The notes beneath the pieces are model-generated. The model was not told the DNA's origin. It did no database searches and saw nothing but the letters and a program-made list of their open reading frames with translations. From contig CAKSYX010000040.1 in NCBI GenBank assembly GCA_934525065.1, positions 1 through 13,111 on the forward strand: a DNA stretch of 13,111 nucleotides. The letters run 5' to 3'. Numbering within the stretch: the stretch's first letter is position 1; the number at the start of each line of letters is the position of its first letter. Shown one piece after another: positions 6,123 to 11,555 of the stretch. The stretch is from an uncultured Eubacteriales bacterium. Its GTDB lineage: Bacteria; Bacillota; Clostridia; Oscillospirales; Acutalibacteraceae. The translations under genes and the position numbers were made by a program.

Positions 6123-6715
6123 TGTTTTTCCTTTCCTTCGTAAACCATGTAATAATTATGTATTCCCACGTTTTCAAAGTATTTATACTCAAGCGTTTTG
6201 AAACCGAGCTTTTCATAAAACGGAACGTTTTCCGGGTTCTGCGTTTCAAGTCCGAGCTTATAGCCGAGCGGAACAAGGTCTTCGATTCCCTTTTTGATAA
6301 GCTTTGTTCCGATTCCCATGCCCTTGTGGGTGCTGTCAACAAAAACGGGAGAGATGAGCAGCGTTCCCTTTTCAAAAACGTTGTTGTTGAGGTTTGAAAA
6401 CACCTTGAGCGTTCTTATCAGCGAAATATTGTATACGCAAAGAAAAACCCAGTTCGGGCAAAGCAGAAAGTCAAACATCGTGTAATCATTGTGAGCGTCG
6501 CGCCATATGCAGATTCCGCGTTTCTCCTCATCTTCATAAATGAAGTCCTCGCCGTTCGAGGTGCTCAGACGTTCAAGCATGAAGTGATACAAAAACTTCT
6601 TTCTCAGGTTTTCGTTCTTGGTTGCGTAAACGTGCACAGGATCGTCAACATAGGTTTCAGCTGCCATTCTTGCATAATATTTGAGCGTTTTGCGCGAGAG
6701 CTTTTTCTTTTCCAT
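6119..6715 (-). CDS. GNAT-family N-acetyltransferase
   Basis: A 198-residue acetyltransferase of the GNAT superfamily. The acetyl-CoA-binding motif A is visible as LLISPVFVDSTHKGMGIGTKLIKKGIE (about residues 119-145), with the pyrophosphate loop HKGMGIG. Motif B follows as LGLETQNPENVPFYEKLGFK. The N-terminal 100 residues carry the substrate side (RKTLKYYARMAAETYVDDP), a pattern seen in GNAT proteins of unknown acceptor. It has no signal peptide, so it acts in the cytoplasm. GGAGGT lies 7 bases before the ATG at 6715. The gene follows the VanY-like gene by 142 bases without a clear terminator and overlaps the next gene by four bases. Acceptor molecule unknown. Confidence 0.87.
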   Translation of the reverse strand: MEKKKLSRKTLKYYARMAAETYVDDPVHVYATKNENLRKKFLYHFMLERLSTSNGEDFIYEDEEKRGICIWRDAHNDYTMFDFLLCPNWVFLCVYNISLIRTLKVFSNLNNNVFEKGTLLISPVFVDSTHKGMGIGTKLIKKGIEDLVPLGYKLGLETQNPENVPFYEKLGFKTLEYKYFENVGIHNYYMVYEGKEKQ

Positions 6716-6857
6716 GAGATACCTCCGAGTAGTTTTGCCGGCAACTTTCGGAGTTTTCTTTCGCTTCTTTGAATCCGCTGCTATAATTAACGCCGAAGCC
6801 GCCTTCTTTTCGCATATGATGCTTTTAATTGTACCATAATTTTTTTGAAATTCATAG
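6716..6857 (-). promoter_or_regulatory. Possible weak promoter before the acetyltransferase
   Basis: This 142-base gap holds a TACAAT at 6833-6828 on the minus strand, but the -35 region is poor. A TATAGC near 6780 is another weak candidate. No intrinsic terminator separates it from the upstream carboxypeptidase gene, so read-through into the acetyltransferase and membrane-protein genes is likely. Confidence 0.3.
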
Positions 6858-7727
6858 TCATGTCATTGAATTATGGACGTTCCATGCAATATATCCGCCG
6901 CAGTTGTCGCCGGAAAAATTGCAGTTTTTCGGCTCGGTTGCGCTGTGCCAAACTTTATACGTCTTTTTGCCGACGGAAAACTCAAGCGGCTTTTGCTTCG
7001 TTTTGTTTTGAAGCAGCTCAATATATTCCTCAAGGCAAAGTCTGTTTTTTGTGATGTAGTATGCGTGCGGCACGCCGACATAACGGAAGTGCCACGGCTC
7101 ATAGCCTATGCCGGTTTCGCTTTCCTTGTCCTTTGGATAGCGCAGAATGAAGCCGTATTTCCACGCGTTTTTTGAAAACCATTCGTATTTTCCCTTGCCG
7201 TCAAAGTCCTGTGAGCTTCCGTCTTCGGGGTTGAAAAGTGCAAGGTCAACGGCAAGCCCCGTGTGGTGTTCGCTGCAGCCGGGAGCTTGAACGAACTTTT
7301 TCGTGTAAAGCTTTCCGAACTTCAGCTCCTTGTCACGGTAGATTTCAATTTGAGACTGAACGCTCCTTCTTCCGCTTATTACGTTGATGGTTCGCAGTCC
7401 GGTTTTGTTCCTGAAAGCGTCGAGCATATTGCAAAGCGGCTTAACGGCTCTTTGGTCAAGATAAATTTCTGTGGTGCTAAGGAAAAACGAGGACGTTTTT
7501 TTGTCGTATAGCCGAACCTGTTTTGCGCCGGTGTCTGCATATTTATGGCTGTTGTTCACGAGTGCGAGTATTCCGCCGCGTGAGGTGTCGGATACCGTCT
7601 TTTCTTCTTCGGTTGTTTTTCCGCTTTCGCTCAAAAACCAATCCTTTATTGCCGGAAGGCGGTCGGCGAGCAAAAACAGCATGACCGCCGCCAGAAGCAA
7701 GGCTGTAATTTTAATTCCCTTTTTCAT
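6858..7727 (-). CDS. VanY-type D-Ala-D-Ala carboxypeptidase (M15B)
   Basis: A 289-residue zinc D,D-carboxypeptidase of the M15/VanY family, which trims the terminal D-Ala from peptidoglycan stem peptides outside the membrane. An N-terminal hydrophobic anchor lies at residues 5-22. The catalytic domain, about 80-225, has the conserved Arg in ISGRRSVQSQ (Arg120/121), the zinc motif SEHHTGLAVD (His154, Asp161), and EPWHFRYVG (Glu210 as base, His213 as third ligand). All key residues are intact. A C-terminal module of about 45 residues (VGKKTYKVWH ... SGDNCGGYIAWN) resembles the small tail found in many clostridial members. I chose ATG 7727 because AGAGG and AAGGA lie just before it. A start at 7763 would put 12 more residues across a terminator hairpin. 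It has its own promoter and 11-bp repeats upstream, and lies downstream of VanR/VanS-like genes. Confidence 0.9.
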   Translation of the reverse strand: MKKGIKITALLLAAVMLFLLADRLPAIKDWFLSESGKTTEEEKTVSDTSRGGILALVNNSHKYADTGAKQVRLYDKKTSSFFLSTTEIYLDQRAVKPLCNMLDAFRNKTGLRTINVISGRRSVQSQIEIYRDKELKFGKLYTKKFVQAPGCSEHHTGLAVDLALFNPEDGSSQDFDGKGKYEWFSKNAWKYGFILRYPKDKESETGIGYEPWHFRYVGVPHAYYITKNRLCLEEYIELLQNKTKQKPLEFSVGKKTYKVWHSATEPKNCNFSGDNCGGYIAWNVHNSMT

Positions 7728-7751
7728 TTCCTTTACCTCTTTGTCAAAAAA

Positions 7752-7777
7752 ATCACGGCTCATTTCCGAACCGTGAT
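7752..7777 (-). terminator. Terminator of the two-component operon
   Basis: On the minus strand ATCACGGTTC (7777-7768), a GGAAAT loop, and GAGCCGTGAT (7761-7752) make a 10-bp stem with one G-T pair, followed directly by a run of seven T. It ends transcription from the regulator-kinase operon before the carboxypeptidase gene. Confidence 0.85.
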
Positions 7778-7778
7778 G

Positions 7779-7784
7779 ATTATA
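7779..7784 (-). promoter_or_regulatory. -10 box of the carboxypeptidase promoter
   Basis: A perfect TATAAT on the minus strand. The hexamer 17 bases upstream (7807-7802) is AAACAC, a very poor -35, which fits a promoter needing an activator at the repeats at 7817-7843. Transcription would start near 7772, inside the left arm of the terminator hairpin. Confidence 0.65.
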
Positions 7785-7816
7785 GTATTAAAAGGGAAAA
7801 AGTGTTTTAATTTGGA

Positions 7817-7843
7817 CTTACGTTTTGCTTACGAAATTCTTAC
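7817..7843 (-). promoter_or_regulatory. Three GTAAG repeats at 11-bp spacing (putative regulator box)
   Basis: On the minus strand GTAAG occurs at 7843-7839, 7832-7828 and 7821-7817, with start-to-start distances of exactly 11 bp, giving GTAAGAA-N4-GTAAGCA-N4-GTAAGTC. A fourth weaker unit, TTAAAAC, is in register at 7810. Eleven-bp direct repeats just upstream of a poor -35 are the classic layout for OmpR/PhoB-family regulators. The farthest unit overlaps the stop codon of the kinase gene. Confidence 0.7.
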
Positions 7844-8979
7844 AGATCTGTTTCGTTTTCGCTGCCTTCACTGACGAGTTCTTCAAGTGCGGCGTTTCGA
7901 TAGGGGAGAATAACGGTGAAATCCGTGTAATTCTCGGTGCTCTTTGCTTTGATAGTTCCGCCGTGCAGTTCAACGATCTGCTTTGAAATTGCAAGCCCCA
8001 GACCCGAACCGCCGGTTGATGATGTGCGGGAAGAGTCGAGACGGAAGAACTTTTCAAAAAGTCTGTCAAGCGTATCCTTCGGAATTTCGTCGCAAAGGTT
8101 GCGGAACTTGACGATGACATAACCGTTTCTTATCCTTGCACCGATTTTGACCGGCGTGTTTTCATAGCTGTAATTGACCGCATTTTTGAGGAGGTTGTCA
8201 AAAACTCTTGCAAGCTTGTCCGCGTCGGCGAACATGACGATTTTTTCCCTGACCTCAAGCTCACAGGTGAGGTTTTTCGCCTTGAACATCGGATAAAACT
8301 CTTCGGTAATCTGCGAAAGCATCAGGCCGAGGTCGATTCGGTTGTTTTGGAGCGTGATTTCGTTGAGGTTGAAGCGCGTAATTTCAAAGAACTCATTGAT
8401 AAGCTGCTCGAGCCTGTATGCCTTATCAAGCGCAATGCCGGTGTACTTTGCTTTCTGTGCGGTCGGAAGCTCCGGACATTCGTCGAGCAGCGAAAGGTAT
8501 CCGATGATGCTTGTCAGCGGAGTTTTGAGGTCATGCGCAAGGTACATGACAAGGTCGTTCTTTTTTGATTCTGCCTGAGCCGCAAGCTGCTGGTTCTTAA
8601 AAACGTCGTGCTTGATGTCCTTGAGGGCAATTTCAACTGAGGAAAAGTTTTTTGAAAACTTTTTGATCTGCCTTTCGTCCGTCGTAATTGCCGAAAGGCT
8701 CAGCCAAGTTTTGTCGAAATTGACGAGGGTCGAAGCCGAAAAGAAAAAGCAGCTCAAAAGGAAAAAGCCGAGATATGCCGCCGCAACAATAATAAGGCTG
8801 CATTCAAACGTATAGTTTTCGCCGAAAGTGCCGAATATTCTTACTATAATGTTTTTCGCCGCGCCGTAGATGACACTGTATTGCCTTGCGGCAAGGAAAA
8901 CGAGCGCATATAAGAATAACAGCACCGCAAGGCAGAGAAGATTGCTGCGCAAAAAATCGCGGATGATTTTTGTGCTCAT
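7840..8979 (-). CDS. VanS-like sensor histidine kinase
   Basis: A 379-residue membrane sensor kinase partnered with the regulator upstream. Two membrane segments at about residues 15-34 and 60-81 enclose a short outside loop of about 25 residues, as in VanS-type kinases. Then come a linker, the dimerisation/phosphoacceptor helix with LAHDLKTPLTSIIGYL (His149), and the ATPase domain: N box DNLLKNAVNYS (261-271), a weak G1 region NLCDEIP, F box LFEKFFR (307-313) and G2 GGSGLGLAI (323-331). I prefer ATG 8979, which has GGAG six bases upstream. It leaves an 82-base gap after the regulator gene. An in-frame ATG at 9108 would add a 43-residue Lys-rich tail and overlap the regulator by 47 bases. Ligand unknown; peptidoglycan precursors or glycopeptides are the family's usual cue. 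Confidence 0.9.
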   Translation of the reverse strand: MSTKIIRDFLRSNLLCLAVLLFLYALVFLAARQYSVIYGAAKNIIVRIFGTFGENYTFECSLIIVAAAYLGFFLLSCFFFSASTLVNFDKTWLSLSAITTDERQIKKFSKNFSSVEIALKDIKHDVFKNQQLAAQAESKKNDLVMYLAHDLKTPLTSIIGYLSLLDECPELPTAQKAKYTGIALDKAYRLEQLINEFFEITRFNLNEITLQNNRIDLGLMLSQITEEFYPMFKAKNLTCELEVREKIVMFADADKLARVFDNLLKNAVNYSYENTPVKIGARIRNGYVIVKFRNLCDEIPKDTLDRLFEKFFRLDSSRTSSTGGSGLGLAISKQIVELHGGTIKAKSTENYTDFTVILPYRNAALEELVSEGSENETDL

Positions 8980-9061
8980 TTTTTCTCCGACGGAAAGAGA
9001 CGCATCCTGCTTTCTGTTCGGTTTATTTTTTGCTTTCGGACTGCTTTTTGCAGCTTTTCTT

Positions 9062-9754
9062 TTATTCTTTGTCGATTTTATAGCCAACACCCCAAACTGT
9101 TTTGACATAGCGAGGATTCCTTGAAGGCTCGCGCAGCTTTTCGCGGATACGTCTTATATGTACCATGACAGTATTGTTGCTGTCAAGATATTTTTCGCCC
9201 CAGACCTTTTCAAAAATTTCTTCGGTTGAAACGACTTTTCCCGCGTTTTCGCAAAGCAGGAGAATAATTCCGAACTCCGTCGGCGTGAGCGGAATCTCTT
9301 CGTCAAAGAGGAAGCACCTGTGGGTGTCGCTTTCAACCCTGAGTCCGCCGAACTCAAAAACGTTTTTGTTCTCGGCTTCTTCGCTGCTGTTATATTGCTT
9401 GTATCTTCTCAAATGAGCCTTGACCCTTGCTGCCAGCTCAAGCGGATTGAACGGCTTCGTAACGTAATCATCCGCGCCGAGGGTCAATCCGGTAATTTTG
9501 TCAATGTCCTGTGTCCTTGCCGTGAGCATGATGACCGGATATTTATATCTTTCGCGAATGAACGAGCAGACGGAAAAGCCGTCAACGTCCGGCAGCATGA
9601 GGTCAAGAATTGCGAGGTCAAACTTTTCCTTTTCAATGGCCTTGAGTGCCTGCGATCCCGTGAAGCACTTCACGCTCTCATATCCCTCATTTTTGAGATA
9701 CACTTCAATAAGGTCTGCAATTTCCTTTTCGTCGTCAACAATAAGAATTTTCAT
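9062..9754 (-). CDS. VanR-like response regulator (OmpR/PhoB family)
   Basis: A 230-residue DNA-binding response regulator. The receiver domain (1-120) has the acidic pair Asp8-Asp9, phosphoacceptor Asp51 in ILDLMLPDVDGF, the Thr of MLTAR, and Lys100 in YVTKPFNP. The C-terminal winged helix (about 130-228) shows the PhoB-type signature LTPTEFGIILLL, then NNTVMVHIRRIREKL and VKTVWGVGYKI. This family binds tandem 11-bp direct repeats, which are present before this gene and before the carboxypeptidase gene. CGGAGAG lies 8 bases before the ATG at 9754. It is first in an operon with the VanS-like kinase. Sequence style and the linked VanY-type enzyme favour the VanR group, but without ligase genes this is probably an intrinsic envelope sensor and not an acquired vancomycin-resistance cluster. 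Confidence 0.92.
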   Translation of the reverse strand: MKILIVDDEKEIADLIEVYLKNEGYESVKCFTGSQALKAIEKEKFDLAILDLMLPDVDGFSVCSFIRERYKYPVIMLTARTQDIDKITGLTLGADDYVTKPFNPLELAARVKAHLRRYKQYNSSEEAENKNVFEFGGLRVESDTHRCFLFDEEIPLTPTEFGIILLLCENAGKVVSTEEIFEKVWGEKYLDSNNTVMVHIRRIREKLREPSRNPRYVKTVWGVGYKIDKE

Positions 9755-9818
9755 GTGTTTTACTCTCCGGATTTTGTTTTTCTTTGCATAAAATCAAATC
9801 AATAGAATTACACAAAAC

Positions 9819-9824
9819 AGTATA
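9819..9824 (-). promoter_or_regulatory. -10 box of the regulator-kinase promoter
   Basis: TATACT on the minus strand, with a weak AAACAA 17 bases upstream in place of a -35 hexamer. This matches the arrangement at the carboxypeptidase promoter and suggests activator dependence. Confidence 0.55.
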
Positions 9825-9847
9825 ACATAGTTTTCCATGAATTGTTT

Positions 9848-9863
9848 CTTACAAATTTCTTAA
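9848..9863 (-). promoter_or_regulatory. TTAAG/GTAAG pair at 11-bp spacing (putative regulator box)
   Basis: On the minus strand TTAAGAA-N4-GTAAGAA, with units starting at 9863 and 9852, abuts the degenerate -35 of the regulator promoter. The pattern is the same 7+4 repeat as at 7817-7843, pointing to autoregulation by the response regulator. Confidence 0.62.
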
Positions 9864-9906
9864 TTTTGCGCAAAAAACGTAAGCTGTATGAATCTGCCGA
9901 CCGATA

Positions 9907-9935
9907 TTTACATATTGCGACAAATATGATAAAAT
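9907..9935 (+). promoter_or_regulatory. Promoter of the divergent Ada-like-tailed protein
   Basis: TTTACA (9907-9912), 17 bases, TAAAAT (9930-9935). A GGGGGAACGG ribosome binding site follows before the ATG at 9992. A single GTAAG at 9879-9883 lies upstream of this promoter but has no partner at 11 bp. Confidence 0.65.
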
Positions 9936-9991
9936 CAACCCAATAGGAGCTATATAAAAAACGGACGTTAAATTAAACGGGGGAACGGAAA

Positions 9992-10915
9992 ATGAAAAAA
10001 CGCGCGGGTCTTGTTCTTTGTCTTCTTGTTGTGATAATAATTTCAATTTGCTTTGGTTTTATAGCGGGCTTCACAGCAGGGGTTAGCGAAAGCAAAAATG
10101 AGTTCTTTTCCGTTTTTGCCCGAAAGGTTGCACCGGTCGCCGATTTAGAGCTTTTTGTGCGTCTTTTCGGAAAAGAGGACGACTCTGAAGAGGAAAAGCT
10201 AAAAACCCTCTTCAAAGAAGTTTGGCTTCCGGTCGGCGAAAACTTCAAAAATGCTTCGTTTTACTCCGCAGACCCGAACCTTGATTTGAAGAGCATGAAG
10301 CTGACTGCCGTGTCATCGGATGAAAACGTTGCTTCGGCTTCGCTTCTCGGCGGCGATGAATTTTCCGTGAATGTCAGCATATTTGCAAAAGCTTTCGGAA
10401 AAGCCGAAGTTTTCCTTTTGGATGAAAGCGGAAAGACCGTCTCGGAAAAGATTTGCGTTTCGGTCGGCTCGGCTGCCGCTTCGGGAGAAACAGCAGAAAA
10501 TGAAACGGCTGTACCACTGCAAGGCGAAGCAGAAGTAGAAACGACCGAAGGCGAGGTGGGCGAAACAGAGAAGAAAACGACCGCACCGCAAAAAGAAACG
10601 ACCGAAAAGCTCAAAGCCGAAACAACGAAAAAAGAAGCTTCTGCACCGTCGGAAGAAGTGACCGAAAACAAAAGAGAAAAAGAAAAGCATACCCAAACTT
10701 CAGCAAAGCAAACCGAAAAAGAGGCAAAGAAGGAAACAAAAGGTCAAACGGAAAGCGTAAAAACCGAAGGAAAAGGAAACATTGTATACAGAACGCCGAG
10801 CGGAAGCTGTTACCACAGAATCGGTTGCCGATATGTTAAAAGCAACGCCACCGCTTTGACCGTTGGCGAAGCGAAAAGCAGCGGTTTGAGGGCGTGCAAG
10901 GTCTGCAAGCCGTAA
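9992..10915 (+). CDS. Anchored protein with E/K/T-rich linker and C-terminal Cys module
   Basis: A 307-residue protein with three parts. Residues 7-30 (LVLCLLVVIIISICFGFIAG) form a membrane anchor or uncleaved signal. Residues 40-155 are a folded-looking region of no recognised family. Residues about 158-262 are a low-complexity linker dominated by Glu, Lys, Thr and Ala. The last 45 residues form a small Cys-rich module, IVYRTPSGSCYHRIGCRYV ... LRACKVCKP, with C-x5-C and C-x2-C plus an adjacent His. This is the Ada-like zinc-binding module often found at the end of exported Firmicute proteins. The layout suggests a surface protein whose terminal module is held away from the membrane. It is transcribed away from the VanR/VanS-like operon and shares its upstream region, so common control is possible but not shown. 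Function unknown. Confidence 0.82.
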   Translation: MKKRAGLVLCLLVVIIISICFGFIAGFTAGVSESKNEFFSVFARKVAPVADLELFVRLFGKEDDSEEEKLKTLFKEVWLPVGENFKNASFYSADPNLDLKSMKLTAVSSDENVASASLLGGDEFSVNVSIFAKAFGKAEVFLLDESGKTVSEKICVSVGSAAASGETAENETAVPLQGEAEVETTEGEVGETEKKTTAPQKETTEKLKAETTKKEASAPSEEVTENKREKEKHTQTSAKQTEKEAKKETKGQTESVKTEGKGNIVYRTPSGSCYHRIGCRYVKSNATALTVGEAKSSGLRACKVCKP

Positions 10916-10925
10916 TTTGGGGCAA

Positions 10926-10951
10926 AAGAGGGGATTTTCTCCCTTCTTTTT
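10926..10951 (+). terminator. Intrinsic terminator after the Ada-like-tailed gene
   Basis: AAGAGGGG (10926-10933) pairs with CCCTTCTT (10941-10948), with one G-T pair and a 7-base loop, followed by further T. It starts 11 bases past the stop codon and separates this gene from greA. Confidence 0.7.
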
Positions 10952-10953
10952 CC

Positions 10954-10983
10954 TTGACATAGCTCTTTAAAATATTATATAAT
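10954..10983 (+). promoter_or_regulatory. Strong promoter of greA-lysS
   Basis: Perfect TTGACA (10954-10959), an 18-base A/T-rich spacer, and perfect TATAAT (10978-10983). The leader contains a small 6-bp hairpin, AAACGC/GCGTTT (11003-11020), ahead of the AAAGGA ribosome binding site. Confidence 0.85.
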
Positions 10984-11041
10984 AACAAGCTGACAGAAAA
11001 ACAAACGCGGAAATGCGTTTCATTCAGAAAGGATGATTTTA

Positions 11042-11524
11042 ATGGCACAGGAAATTTTGCTTACCTCAGCCGGTATTAAAGAACTTGAGGACGAACTTGA
11101 ACATCTTAAGGTTGTCGGCCGTCAGGAGATAAAAGAAAAAATTCAGGTTGCGCTTTCCTTCGGTGACCTTTCGGAAAACAGTGAATACGAAGAAGCAAGA
11201 AATGACCAGGGCAAGCTTGAGGCGAGAATCAGCGAAATTGAAGGAATTCTTTCAATGGCGAAGGTTATTGATGAGGACGCACTCAGCACAGATGTCGTTC
11301 AGATCGGCTCAAAGGTCAAAATTCTTGACCTTGAGTACGGAGATGTTTATAAATATCAGATCATCAGTTCAACCTCAACCTCAAAAGACAAGGGCGACGA
11401 TTACCTCACCAGCGACGAATCTCCGGTTTCAAAGGCTCTCATCGGCCACAAGGTCGGAGACATCATTTCGGTTGAAGCTCCGGCGGGTATAATCAAATAC
11501 GAAGTTGTTGAAATCACAAAGTAA
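11042..11524 (+). CDS. greA: Transcription elongation factor GreA
   Basis: A 160-residue GreA. It binds RNA polymerase through the secondary channel and stimulates cleavage of backtracked transcripts. The N-terminal coiled coil (to about residue 75) carries the acidic tip in FGDLSENSEYEEARNDQ (Asp and Glu near residues 41-44), which holds the catalytic metal. The C-terminal globular FKBP-like domain includes VQIGSKVKILDLEYGD, SPVSKALIGHKVGDIISVEAPAG and the usual final strand YEVVEI. I place the start at 11042 (MAQEILLT), 8 bases after AAAGGA. The in-frame ATG at 11033 overlaps that ribosome binding site. It is cotranscribed with lysS, whose start is 31 bases downstream. Confidence 0.96.
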   Translation: MAQEILLTSAGIKELEDELEHLKVVGRQEIKEKIQVALSFGDLSENSEYEEARNDQGKLEARISEIEGILSMAKVIDEDALSTDVVQIGSKVKILDLEYGDVYKYQIISSTSTSKDKGDDYLTSDESPVSKALIGHKVGDIISVEAPAGIIKYEVVEITK

Positions 11525-11555
11525 AGATATATTCAGAATTTGAAAGGACAAACAT

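Noticed and set aside
7728..7763. A 12-residue N-terminal extension of the carboxypeptidase from ATG 7763
   Set aside because: It is encoded across the right arm and T-tract of a terminator hairpin and has no good ribosome binding site, whereas ATG 7727 does.
10261..10696. Long minus-strand ORFs opposite the E/K/T-rich linker
   Set aside because: They give Ser/Phe-rich mirror translations of the low-complexity linker codons, typical shadows with no start signals.
11003..11020. Small AAACGC/GCGTTT hairpin in the greA leader as a riboswitch
   Set aside because: Six base pairs in a short leader with no other conserved structure is too little for a riboswitch call.
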